Shown here: piece by piece, positions 17,783-25,696 of the stretch
How the letters are laid out: each line of letters opens with the position of its first letter
Numbering within the stretch: the stretch's first letter is position 1
Assembly: GCF_900129245.1 (NCBI RefSeq)
Contig: NZ_FQUT01000015.1
Span: forward strand, 1 to 64,000
Direction of reading: 5' to 3'
Length of the DNA: 64,000 bases
From: Chryseobacterium arachidis
Lineage (GTDB): Bacteria; Bacteroidota; Bacteroidia; Flavobacteriales; Weeksellaceae
The notes under the pieces: model-generated
What the model was told of the DNA's origin: nothing
The model's input: only the letters and a program-made list of their open reading frames with translations
Databases searched by the model: none
Translations under genes and position numbers: made by a program

Positions 17783-18277
17783 TTAATTCACTTTCGTCCA
17801 TTGCTGATTGTTTCTCAAATCTTCAAAAAACTTGTACAATTCCGCTAATTTTTCACTGCCTCTTTTTCCGTAATCCTCAACATGCTTGGTAGATCCGTCT
17901 TCGAAATTAACTCTTAAATGGGAAGTCGGAAGGTCTGTGACGTTTCTTTCACCATATTTTTCGTTCAGGTTTTTTACATCCAAACCGTCTAATAAAGCGA
18001 CGAGTTTTTTGTAATCTTCTTCTTTAATGGTTCCTTTAAAAGTTCCTTCACGCGGCTTATCGAATTCTCCTTTTGAAAATCCTTTTGAAAAATTAAAATG
18101 TTCTGCCTCAAATACGGCAGTTCTGTCCGCATTAATCGTCATTTTAAAAATCGGACAAGATCCGAAACAAGGAGTTGCTTCATATTCGATAACTGAATAT
18201 TTTGAACCCGAATTTGCTTTCTGAGAATTGCATGAAAACAAAAATATCATTGCACAAAAGCTTAGTATATATTTCAT
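17783..18277 (-). CDS. DUF6438 lipoprotein
   Basis: This is a small envelope lipoprotein of unknown function. The signal MKYILSFCAMIFLFSC gives a lipobox Cys at residue 16. The family feature is EATPCFGSCPIFKMTINADRTA (about 32-53), where two Cys flank FGS, followed by a GxFxGxI.. segment and a C-terminal DLPTSHLRVNFEDGSTKHVEDYG. It matches DUF6438 proteins of Bacteroidota, 164 residues. It may share a transcript with the outer-membrane protein upstream, although a 70-bp gap separates them. Confidence 0.8.
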   Translation of the reverse strand: MKYILSFCAMIFLFSCNSQKANSGSKYSVIEYEATPCFGSCPIFKMTINADRTAVFEAEHFNFSKGFSKGEFDKPREGTFKGTIKEEDYKKLVALLDGLDVKNLNEKYGERNVTDLPTSHLRVNFEDGSTKHVEDYGKRGSEKLAELYKFFEDLRNNQQWTKVN

Positions 18278-18349
18278 AGTTTAAATTTGGTTTGGTGTCT
18301 GTCAATAATTGTTCCAAATAGAGAGTGTATGATAAATTTAATATTAATT

Positions 18350-19015
18350 TTATTTAAATCTATAACCTACACCAGCTTGTAAAAAACCGATTTTAGTATC
18401 AAAACCTCCTTTATTTATTTTAATAAAATTAAAGTGATATCGTGCATCTACGAAGAAATTATCATCAATTTTATATTCCGCTCCTAAAAAAGGAAATAGA
18501 TTTAATGTTTTTACATTCTCATAATCGTGGGAAGTAGCTCCGTTTACAACCTGTTCTGTTTTTACCTTTTCAGACAAATTGATCCCAAAATTCATACCCG
18601 CTGAAGCAGATAAATTAGGAATAAAATAATATTTAACAGAAACCGGGATCTGAATTTGGGTAAGCTGATAATCAAACTGTATATTTCCTCTTTCTATAAC
18701 TCCGGAATCTGTAAAATCTACTACAGGAAAATCTTGCTTTCCGCCAATCTGAGTGTAAAGTGCTTCAGCCTGAACGCTTACTTTAGTGGAAATCGGTTGT
18801 TCCACAACAATTCCCGCATAGAAATATGATTTTGAATTGTATTTTTCGTCAAAAAATTTCATATGGGATAAAGAATATCCTCCTTTTACGCCAAAGCTTA
18901 TTTTTGAATCTGTAGAAGTTTTTGAATCGGTGTTTGTTGGTTCCTGTGTTGTTGTCTGTGCATTTGCTATAGTTGAAACGGCTAATGATAGAACAAATAA
19001 AAAGTTCTTTTTCAT
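18350..19015 (-). CDS. Outer-membrane beta-barrel protein (OMP_b-brl type)
   Basis: This is a predicted outer-membrane beta-barrel of 221 residues. The signal peptide MKKNFLFVLSLAVSTIANAQ is cleaved after about residue 20, followed by a Thr/Asp/Ser linker. Then alternating amphipathic strands run from ISFGVKGGYSLSHMKFF to LQAGVGYRFK, and the terminal aromatic-x-K ending resembles a BAM signal. Such proteins (PF13568 type) are common in Flavobacteriia, and their cargo is unknown. Confidence 0.85.
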   Translation of the reverse strand: MKKNFLFVLSLAVSTIANAQTTTQEPTNTDSKTSTDSKISFGVKGGYSLSHMKFFDEKYNSKSYFYAGIVVEQPISTKVSVQAEALYTQIGGKQDFPVVDFTDSGVIERGNIQFDYQLTQIQIPVSVKYYFIPNLSASAGMNFGINLSEKVKTEQVVNGATSHDYENVKTLNLFPFLGAEYKIDDNFFVDARYHFNFIKINKGGFDTKIGFLQAGVGYRFK

Positions 19016-19103
19016 AATTTAAATTTGATGGTTTTAATTTTTAATGACAATAAAAAAGCACACGAAAAGTGTACTTTATATGTTTGATAAATGTGATTAC
19101 ATT

Positions 19104-20087
19104 TTACCCATGAAGCTGTTTCCAGATCGCATCCTTCAATTCTACAAGACCTTCTCCTGTAACACCAGAGAAAAACAGAGGTTGTTTATTTTCAGGGAAT
19201 TCTGCAGCGATTTCTTTCTTTAATTCATCATCCAAAAGATCCGCTTTTGAAATAGAAATAATGAAATCTTTATCCAGTAATTCAGGATTGTATTCTTTCA
19301 GTTCATTTTCTAAAATTTTAAACTCCTGGAAATGATCTTCAGAATCTGCCGGAATCAAAAATAATAAGATTGAATTTCTTTCAATATGCCGTAAGAACCT
19401 GTGTCCTAAACCTTTACCTTCTGCAGCGCCTTCAATAATTCCCGGAATATCTGCCATTACAAAAGATTTATAATTTCTGTAATCTACAATTCCTAAGTTA
19501 GGGGTTAAAGTGGTAAATGCGTAATCGGCAATTTTCGGTTTTGCAGCTGAAACAGCTGATAAAAGGGTGGATTTTCCAGCATTTGGGAAACCGACAAGAC
19601 CTACATCAGCCAAAATTTTAAGCTCAAAAATTACATAACCTTCCTGACCTTCCATTCCCGGTTGTGCAAATCTTGGTGTTTGGTTGGTAGAAGATTTAAA
19701 ATGCTCATTTCCTTTTCCTCCCATTCCGCCTTCCATCAGGATGATTTCCTGTCCGTCTTCTAAAATTTCACCGATGATTTCTCCATCTTCATTTTTGGCA
19801 ATAGTCCCGATCGGAACTTCAATATAAACATCAGCTCCGTAAGCTCCGGTCAACTGGTTTTTTCCTCCGTTTTCACCACGTTCCGCTTTTACGTGACGCG
19901 TGTAACGAAGAGGAAGTAAAGTCCATTCATTGCCGTTTCCTTTCATGATGATGTGTCCGCCGCGACCTCCGTCACCTCCATCAGGACCACCTTTAGGAAT
20001 ATACTTTTCACGGCGAAGATGCGCAGAACCTGCACCTCCGTGACCGCTTTTACAATGAATCTTTACGTAATCTACAAAATTTGACAT
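19104..20087 (-). CDS. obg: GTPase Obg
   Basis: This is a conserved GTPase for 50S ribosome maturation. The Gly-rich Obg fold has GHGGAG, GGPDGGDGGRGG and GGMGGKGNEHF (residues 1-158). The G domain has P-loop GFPNAGKS (166-173), switch DIPGIIEGAAEGKGLG and SKAD for guanine. The length of 327 residues lacks the optional C-terminal OCT domain. It lies downstream of adk on the minus strand with a 78-bp spacer made of inverted TTATGAG words. Confidence 0.95.
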   Translation of the reverse strand: MSNFVDYVKIHCKSGHGGAGSAHLRREKYIPKGGPDGGDGGRGGHIIMKGNGNEWTLLPLRYTRHVKAERGENGGKNQLTGAYGADVYIEVPIGTIAKNEDGEIIGEILEDGQEIILMEGGMGGKGNEHFKSSTNQTPRFAQPGMEGQEGYVIFELKILADVGLVGFPNAGKSTLLSAVSAAKPKIADYAFTTLTPNLGIVDYRNYKSFVMADIPGIIEGAAEGKGLGHRFLRHIERNSILLFLIPADSEDHFQEFKILENELKEYNPELLDKDFIISISKADLLDDELKKEIAAEFPENKQPLFFSGVTGEGLVELKDAIWKQLHG

Positions 20088-20097
20088 TTCTTCTAAT

Positions 20098-20160
20098 TAT
20101 GAGTTATGAGTTATGAATTATGAGTATGAATTTAAAACTTATAACTCATCACTCATAACT
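20098..20160. repeat. Intergenic inverted word repeat between adk and obg
   Basis: Three to four tandem copies of AGTTATGA-like words face TCATAACT-like words, making an imperfect hairpin. It resembles the spacer at 20755-20895 in style. Confidence 0.6.
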
Positions 20161-20165
20161 TTTAA

Positions 20166-20744
20166 CTATTTTACTTTTTCTACTTCAGCGAAAAGCTTTT
20201 CAGAAATCTCGTTGATGTCTCCAACACCGTTGATCTCTACATATTTACCTTGTTGTTTATACAATTCGGCAACTTCTGCTGTTTTTGCGTAGTATTCTTT
20301 TATTCTGTTTTCAATGATTTCTACATTGCTGTCGTCTGATCTTCCGCTGATTTCTCCTCTTTTTAATAGTCTTTCCACCAAAATAGTATCTTCCACTACC
20401 AAAGAAAGGCAAACGTCGATCTCATCGTTTAATTCTTCTTTTACGATCTTTTCCAAAGCCTCTGTCTGAACAGCGGTTCTTGGATATCCGTCGAAGATAA
20501 ATCCTGCAGCATCCGTCGGTTTTCTGATTTCATCAATCAGCATATCTGTCGTTACCTGATCCGGAACCAATTCTCCTTTATCGATGTAAGATTTAGCCAG
20601 TTTCCCAAGTTCAGTATCATTTTTCATGTTGAATCTGAAAAGATCACCTGTTGAGATTTGCTTTAAATTGAATTTCTCGATTAAGTTTTGCGCTTGAGTT
20701 CCTTTTCCACTTCCTGGAGGGCCGAACAGAACAATGTTTATCAT
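20166..20744 (-). CDS. adk: Adenylate kinase
   Basis: This enzyme interconverts ATP+AMP and 2 ADP in the cytoplasm. The P loop GPPGSGKGTQ is at residues 8-17. STGDLFR (AMP binding) and FDGYPRTAVQ follow, then a short LID with GRSDDSNVEI. At 192 residues it is the short-LID form usual in Bacteroidota. It is followed by obg on the same strand. Confidence 0.96.
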   Translation of the reverse strand: MINIVLFGPPGSGKGTQAQNLIEKFNLKQISTGDLFRFNMKNDTELGKLAKSYIDKGELVPDQVTTDMLIDEIRKPTDAAGFIFDGYPRTAVQTEALEKIVKEELNDEIDVCLSLVVEDTILVERLLKRGEISGRSDDSNVEIIENRIKEYYAKTAEVAELYKQQGKYVEINGVGDINEISEKLFAEVEKVK

Positions 20745-20754
20745 AATGTTGTTT

Positions 20755-20895
20755 TGCTTATGGCAATTGGCAGCTTGCTTTTGGCTTTTTTACCTTTAGC
20801 TTATTTGCTTTTAGCCTTTAGCGTTTTTAAGTTATTATTAAATTTATTTCTTTATTTTACTTTTTAAGCTAACAGCTATCAGCTAATAGCCAACA
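20755..20895. repeat. Degenerate word-repeat spacer between hpt and adk
   Basis: The spacer is built from many imperfect copies of AGCTAATAGC/GCTAAAAGC-like words on both strands, which can fold back. It has no coding content. Confidence 0.55.
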
Positions 20896-20899
20896 GCGT

Positions 20900-21454
20900 T
20901 TAATGGTTGATTTGTCCGTCTTCTAATTGATACAAATTCGGTAAGTTTCTACCTAACTCATCGTAATCCAATCCGTAACCTAAAACAAATTTGTTTGGAA
21001 TTTCTTTTCCGATATAATCCAGCTTGAAATCTTTCTTATACACTTCAGGTTTCAATAAGAATGAAGCAATTTTTACAGATTTCGGACGTTGCGTTTCATT
21101 AAAATATTTGAAAAGGCTTTCAACCGTATTTCCTGTATCCACAATATCTTCTACTAAGATGATGTGACGGTCTTTTACGTCCTTCGTCAATTCCATTTTC
21201 TGGTAAACAATTCCTGTAGATTCTGTTCCTACGTAAGAACTCATTTGGATGAAAGCAATCTCGCATTCTCCCGGATAGTGCTTCAAAAGGTCTGAGAAGA
21301 ACATAATTACTCCATTCAAAACCCCGATGAAAACAGGAACTTCATCCTTATAATCTTCATAAATTTTTAAAGCCGTAGCTTTTACAATCTCCTGAATCTC
21401 GGCGTCCTCCAAATAAGGAACAAAAGTTTTGTCGTGAACTTTAATACTTTCCAT
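20900..21454 (-). CDS. hpt: Hypoxanthine phosphoribosyltransferase
   Basis: This is a purine salvage enzyme that uses PRPP with hypoxanthine or guanine. The PRPP loop ILVEDIVDTGNT is near residues 98-109. The N-terminal FIGVLNGVIMFFSDL and C-terminal YVIGYGLDYDE-like stretch (FVLGYGLDYDELGRNL) fit the family. From ATG 21454 it has 184 residues. A TTG at 21475 is the TTG of the -7 box and is rejected. It lies upstream of adk. Confidence 0.94.
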   Translation of the reverse strand: MESIKVHDKTFVPYLEDAEIQEIVKATALKIYEDYKDEVPVFIGVLNGVIMFFSDLLKHYPGECEIAFIQMSSYVGTESTGIVYQKMELTKDVKDRHIILVEDIVDTGNTVESLFKYFNETQRPKSVKIASFLLKPEVYKKDFKLDYIGKEIPNKFVLGYGLDYDELGRNLPNLYQLEDGQINH

Positions 21455-21472
21455 AAAAATTTTAGTAGGCGG

Positions 21473-21480
21473 CAAAGTTA
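21473..21480 (-). promoter_or_regulatory. -7 box for hpt
   Basis: TAACTTTG on the minus strand fits TAnnTTTG, 18 nt before the ATG at 21454. Confidence 0.6.
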
Positions 21481-21518
21481 CGGATTTTTGATGAAAGTTT
21501 TTTGAGGGCGTATTAGTT

Positions 21519-21740
21519 TAATAAAACATTCTCTATCAAATGTTTTATTAAAATGAAACAGATTCTTCGACAAGCTCAGCATGGCAACGTTAAAGCTATA
21601 CTGTTTAATAAAGAACAATTAGGATTCGAGATGTCATGCTGAGCTTGTCGAAGCATTTTTACTGGTCATTTAAAAACGCTCAAAAATTCCCCTCCTTTGG
21701 AGGGGTAGCGAAAATTTCAAAGAAATTTTTGACGGGGTGG
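21519..21740. repeat. Repeat mosaic upstream of hpt
   Basis: Three units lie in tandem. First is a 12-bp hairpin (21519-21550). Second is a 19-nt inverted repeat, CTTCGACAAGCTCAGCATG at 21565-21583 and its complement at 21635-21653. Third is a CCCCTCC/GGAGGGG hairpin (21689-21705) followed by AAAATTTC/GAAATTTT and a GACGGGGTGG word. I know similar words as common intergenic repeats in Flavobacteriia. No gene is evident. Confidence 0.75.
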
Positions 21741-21758
21741 TTTTAAACGGAATAATTT

Positions 21759-21854
21759 CTTAGCCCAGATTGAAGCGACATCCTTTTGGGGTACGGCTGG
21801 AACGAAGTGGAAGCCGTACCCCAAAAGATACAGCGGAAAGCTGGAAAAGGCTCC
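21759..21854 (-). repeat. Dispersed hairpin element, copy 2 (subtype A)
   Basis: A hairpin at 21783-21827 has a 16-bp perfect outer stem and an inner ACTTCGT loop region framed by TCC on both sides. Read on the minus strand, its left flank (AGCTTTCCGCTGTATCTTTTG) and right flank (CAAAAGGATG, CAATCTGGGCTAAG) match copy 3 at 27149-27227. Confidence 0.85.
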
Positions 21855-21974
21855 TAAAAAAGAAAGGAAAATGAAAGCTAAATATCGGAAGTTTATATAA
21901 TTGAAGATAATAGATTTCTCCTTCGTCAAAATGACAAATTTGGTGTCATAAATTTTTGAAATATAAAAAATCAC

Positions 21975-22082
21975 TATCTTTGCGACTCACAAAACCCAAA
22001 ACATCAGGATGTAGGATACAGTTTCTTTCAGATTTTTTAGACAATAACGATCGAAGTTATTGCAGTTTTAACTTTAATTACA
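21975..22082 (+). promoter_or_regulatory. Promoter and leader of the ABC-F gene
   Basis: The -7 box TATCTTTG (21975-21982) precedes a leader of about 104 nt. The leader contains a minimal ATG-TAG (22009-22014) and a 7-bp hairpin (22042-22048 with 22056-22062). ABC-F genes are often controlled by ribosome-mediated leaders, but no clear terminator follows this hairpin. Confidence 0.45.
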
Positions 22083-22092
22083 GAAAGAAATC

Positions 22093-23682
22093 ATGTTTTT
22101 TTTACACAATATATCCTTTGGGTTCCCAGCGGGGAATCTACTATTTAATTCAATTAATTTAACGATACAATCAAACTCAAAATCGGCTTTGGTCGGAAGC
22201 AACGGCATGGGAAAATCCACCCTGCTGAAAATCATGGCGAATGAAATGGAACCTTTAGAAGGCAACGTCAATATTCAGGGTGATTTATTTTATGTTCCTC
22301 AAATGTTTGGGAATTTTAATGATCTCACGGTCGCGGAATGCTTAAAAATCGATAAAAAACTCGAAGCGCTTCAAAAAATTACGAATGGAGAAGTGGATGA
22401 AATTTATTTTGAAACACTAAATGACGATTGGGACATCGAAGAACGTTGTCAAAATGCTTTACGATACTGGAAACTTGAAAATTTGGAATTAAATCAAAAA
22501 TTGGAAAGCCTGAGTGGCGGACAAAAAACAAAGGTTTTCCTTGCCGGAATTCAAATCAATCAGCCGGAAATTATTTTGCTGGACGAACCGACGAATCATC
22601 TCGATTTGGAAGGTCGGAATCTGTTGTATGATTTTATTGAAAAAACGAGTTCAACTGTTGTAATCGTCAGTCACGATCGTACTTTACTGAATTTGGTCGA
22701 TACAATTTTCGAATTGAGCAATCAGGGAATTTCGACGTATGGCGGAAATTATGATTTTTATGCCGAACAAAAAGAAATTGAAAATGAAGCCTTGCAAAAC
22801 GATATTCATTCCAAGGAACGAGCTCTGAAAAAGGCGAAAGAAAAGGAAAGAGAAACGTTGGAACGAAAGCAAAAACTAGATGCGCGAGGAAAAGGAAAGC
22901 AGGAAAAATCGGGTGTAGCGAGAATTATGATAAATACGTTACGGAATAATGCCGAGAAAAATTCTTCAAAATTAAAGTCTGTTCATGCTGAGAAAATCAA
23001 TGATATTTCCGGGGATTTGAGGGATTTGCGTTCGTCGGTGAGAAATGCGGATCAGATGAAGGTGAATTTTAATGATTCGAATCTGCATTCGGGGAAAATT
23101 TTGATTTCGGCGGAGGAAATTAATTTTAAATATAATGAAGAAAATCTTTGGAAAGAAAACCTCAATCTTGAAATCCGAAGTGGTGACAGAATTTCAATTA
23201 AAGGTTCGAACGGTTCGGGAAAAACGACTTTGATTAAGCTGTTGTTGGGAGATTTGCAGCCGTCAGTCGGAACCATTTCGAGATCGGATTTTCAGACGAT
23301 TTATATTGATCAGGAATATTCTTTGATTGATAAAAATGCGACGGTTTATGATTTTGCCCAACAATTCAACGATAATGCATTGCAGGAATCTGAAGTGAAA
23401 ACTTTATTGTCAAGATTTTTATTCGGAAAGGAAACCTGGGACAAAAAATGCGATGTTCTTAGTGGTGGAGAACGTTTGCGGCTTCTTCTGTGTGGACTTT
23501 CTATTAGCAATAAAGCGCCCGATATGATTATTCTTGATGAACCGACGAATAATTTAGACCTCCAAAATGTGGAAATTCTGACGAATTCTATTAAGGATTA
23601 TCATGGAACTTTGGTGGTGATTTCGCATGATGGGGTGTTTTTGGAGGAGATTGGAGATTGGAGTGAGGTTTTGTTAAGGTAA
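22093..23682 (+). CDS. ABC-F family ATPase
   Basis: This is a soluble ribosome-associated ABC protein with two nucleotide-binding domains and no membrane span. NBD1 has GSNGMGKST (35-43), LSGGQKTKV and IILLDEPTNHLD. A charged linker (about 228-300, KKAKEKERETLERKQK) is the domain that probes the ribosome. NBD2 has GSNGSGKTT, LSGGERLRL and IILDEPTNNLD. The length of 529 residues is normal. The subfamily (Uup, EttA or antibiotic protection) cannot be fixed by eye. Codon use is plainly more AT-leaning than purA. A perfect terminator follows. Confidence 0.9.
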   Translation: MFFLHNISFGFPAGNLLFNSINLTIQSNSKSALVGSNGMGKSTLLKIMANEMEPLEGNVNIQGDLFYVPQMFGNFNDLTVAECLKIDKKLEALQKITNGEVDEIYFETLNDDWDIEERCQNALRYWKLENLELNQKLESLSGGQKTKVFLAGIQINQPEIILLDEPTNHLDLEGRNLLYDFIEKTSSTVVIVSHDRTLLNLVDTIFELSNQGISTYGGNYDFYAEQKEIENEALQNDIHSKERALKKAKEKERETLERKQKLDARGKGKQEKSGVARIMINTLRNNAEKNSSKLKSVHAEKINDISGDLRDLRSSVRNADQMKVNFNDSNLHSGKILISAEEINFKYNEENLWKENLNLEIRSGDRISIKGSNGSGKTTLIKLLLGDLQPSVGTISRSDFQTIYIDQEYSLIDKNATVYDFAQQFNDNALQESEVKTLLSRFLFGKETWDKKCDVLSGGERLRLLLCGLSISNKAPDMIILDEPTNNLDLQNVEILTNSIKDYHGTLVVISHDGVFLEEIGDWSEVLLR

Positions 23683-23686
23683 AATA

Positions 23687-23724
23687 ATAACCAACCTTTA
23701 CCGTACTAGGTAAAGGTTGGTTAT
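23687..23724. terminator. Bidirectional terminator between the ABC-F gene and the HEPN gene
   Basis: A 16-bp perfect stem with loop GTACTA separates the convergent genes and abuts the HEPN stop codon at 23725. It is T-rich on the plus side, and A-rich upstream sequence gives T on the minus side. Confidence 0.85.
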
Positions 23725-24324
23725 TTATTTTAATTGTTTTACCAAATTGTCAATATTACTTAATTCCGGTAATATTTGTATTTTTATTAAATTCAAAATA
23801 GTATTTCTATCAACCGCAGTATGTACTCTGTTTGATGCATGAGCGAATAAACCTCTAGTTGCTCCAAAAGAGTCCATAGTATTTAACCAAGTTGTATCAA
23901 TTTGACTTAATTCAATACCTAAAGGTAATAATACTTTTAAAATATTAGATTCCTTCACACCATGGTTTTTATCAATAACTGCATTTAAATAATGAACAAC
24001 AATTTTATTTATTCTATATGATAACTGCTTTGAATTAGAATCATTATCAAAATTTATTTCATGTCCAATAAAAGCTAAAACACTCTTTAAGCAATGGCTT
24101 TTATTTCTTCCTGAATTCCAAAGCCTGATTGAGTTTTGAATTTTTTCTTTTGCTATATCTTCTATAAATGCTTCAATTTCAGCATGTGATAATAGTATGA
24201 AACTTTTAATTAAATCTTGTTCTTTTTTTGTATAATTACCATGTATTTTTGTAGGAGGTAAAATTTCCCTTTCCAAAAATAATATTCTAGACTCAAGCTG
24301 TTTTAATCTTCGTGATTTAGCCAT
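23725..24324 (-). CDS. HEPN domain protein (RiboL-PSP/MAE_28990-like), putative RNase
   Basis: This 199-residue helical protein carries the HEPN signature Rx4-6H as R157-GLFA-H162 in GATRGLFAHASN. HEPN proteins with this motif are commonly metal-independent RNases in defence and toxin systems. The N-terminus (RRLKQLESRILFLEREILPP) is a probable coiled coil, and SHAEIEAFIEDIAKEKI fits the HEPN helix preceding the core. Its ATG overlaps the end of the DUF262 gene by 8 bp, so the two are translationally coupled. The gene is AT-richer than its neighbours, which suggests transfer. The exact HEPN subfamily is inferred from pattern only. Confidence 0.75.
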   Translation of the reverse strand: MAKSRRLKQLESRILFLEREILPPTKIHGNYTKKEQDLIKSFILLSHAEIEAFIEDIAKEKIQNSIRLWNSGRNKSHCLKSVLAFIGHEINFDNDSNSKQLSYRINKIVVHYLNAVIDKNHGVKESNILKVLLPLGIELSQIDTTWLNTMDSFGATRGLFAHASNRVHTAVDRNTILNLIKIQILPELSNIDNLVKQLK

Positions 24325-25522
24325 GAGTATAGTTAATTAATTCAAACCTATTTTCATTATTTAAAGTAGGAATATCAATTGTTAATTCTAAAATTTCAGA
24401 TAATTTCTTTCCCCATATTGTAAGTCTTATATTTGTGTTTTGCAAGCTCTTTGTAGTGTGTTCAAATGAACTAACAAAAGCTCTATTATTTTCACATAAA
24501 GCTATAAATGCATTTTTTATTTCTTCTTTTTTAGTCATAGCTATTTCATATATTTCATTATTACTAAAATAATAAACCATTATATCAAAAATTGCTCTGT
24601 TAAAATTATTTTGAAACTTCTGATTTGCCCATTTGCTAAAGGCTTCTTTTTCTCCAAAAATATCAAAAGTTAGATTAATAGCTGTATTAAGATTCTCTGC
24701 GTCCTCAATAATTTCGTCTTCTCTATTATGCCAATTTTCATTGAGTATTTTTACAGTAGAGTCAAAAGCTTTTTTTAAATTACCTTCATAATTTGTTATA
24801 AAATATTTGAAACTAAAATATCGTATGACTAATTCAACATCACGCATTCTATAATCAGGACGAGTAATTCCTAAAACTCTTTTAATAGGTTGACTATTTA
24901 TAGAAAAATCGTCAGTAAAATCGATGAACAATCCTGGGTGTAATGCTTGTCTCAATTCCTGAGGGCTTAATTTAATACTACCCGTATTTAATCTTAGAAA
25001 TACTGTAAATAAAAAATCTTCATTTGGCCAATTTTTTATAACTGTAGTTCTAATCGTTTGATTTTGTAATTGATTTAGTATTTGATTTAATTCAGCATCA
25101 TTTTCGATATCGCTATAGTCTTTCCGATTGAGTGATTGTAGGATATCTAGCCCTTTTAACTTAATAGGTGTAAAGTCATCATTTTCTTTTGAGAAAAATT
25201 GTTTAATTGTTAGTAAACGTTGTTTACCATCAATAACAATATATTTTCCTTTTTCATCTTTTTTCTCAGCTAATATTATTTGAGGTATTGGAAGCCCTAG
25301 AATTAATGATTCTATAAACTTACTTTTAGCTGTAATTGACCATGCATCTCTCCTTTGAAATTTTGGAAATAAATCTATGTTTTTTCTATTTAATTGATTG
25401 TTTATGGTCTCTGTTGTCCAATCAGTTCCCCAAATAACAGCTTGATCAAAGGAATCTATGTTCTGAAGTAAATCATCTTCATTTTCTATATCAAACTCTT
25501 CTAAAGTAATATTTTGTGGCAT
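24317..25522 (-). CDS. DUF262 (ParB/Srx-fold) protein
   Basis: This 401-residue protein matches DUF262, the N-terminal module of GmrS/GmrD, BrxU and similar defence proteins. The family pattern FQRRDAW..KSKFIESLILGLPIPQI is at about residues 55-82. The nucleotide-binding or catalytic DGQQR variant is DGKQR (98-102). LTPQELR-like sequence (LSPQELRQALHPG) follows. I see no C-terminal DUF1524/HNH motif, so a partner may supply the nuclease; the coupled HEPN protein is the obvious candidate. I take the ATG at 25522, since the in-frame TTG at 25540 lies in the -7 box. Confidence 0.85.
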   Translation of the reverse strand: MPQNITLEEFDIENEDDLLQNIDSFDQAVIWGTDWTTETINNQLNRKNIDLFPKFQRRDAWSITAKSKFIESLILGLPIPQIILAEKKDEKGKYIVIDGKQRLLTIKQFFSKENDDFTPIKLKGLDILQSLNRKDYSDIENDAELNQILNQLQNQTIRTTVIKNWPNEDFLFTVFLRLNTGSIKLSPQELRQALHPGLFIDFTDDFSINSQPIKRVLGITRPDYRMRDVELVIRYFSFKYFITNYEGNLKKAFDSTVKILNENWHNREDEIIEDAENLNTAINLTFDIFGEKEAFSKWANQKFQNNFNRAIFDIMVYYFSNNEIYEIAMTKKEEIKNAFIALCENNRAFVSSFEHTTKSLQNTNIRLTIWGKKLSEILELTIDIPTLNNENRFELINYTHG

Positions 25523-25537
25523 TATTTTTATTTTATT

Positions 25538-25545
25538 CAAATATA
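25538..25545 (-). promoter_or_regulatory. -7 box for the DUF262-HEPN operon
   Basis: TATATTTG on the minus strand fits TAnnTTTG, 15 nt before the ATG at 25522. The host-type promoter suggests the island can be expressed here. Confidence 0.6.
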
Positions 25546-25640
25546 TTAATATTATATATAATGAAAAACTGAAAAAATTTTAATAGACAATCTCAACCAC
25601 ATGATTTCCACCCCACCCAAAAATAAAATCCACCACAAAT

Positions 25641-25671
25641 TTGCCCACCCAATTTTTTAAAAGTAATTTTG
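25641..25671 (+). promoter_or_regulatory. Promoter of purA
   Basis: TTG (25641-25643), 20 nt, then TAATTTTG (25664-25671). The ATG at 25697 lies 25 nt downstream. Confidence 0.7.
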
Positions 25672-25696
25672 CATGAATCTAAAATAAAAGTAAAAT

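Noticed and set aside
21717..21974. Open frame with residues FPLYLLGYGFHFVPAVPQKD
   Set aside because: It reads through hairpin copy 2; its similarity to the frame at 27020-27316 comes from the repeat itself, and no start or promoter fits.
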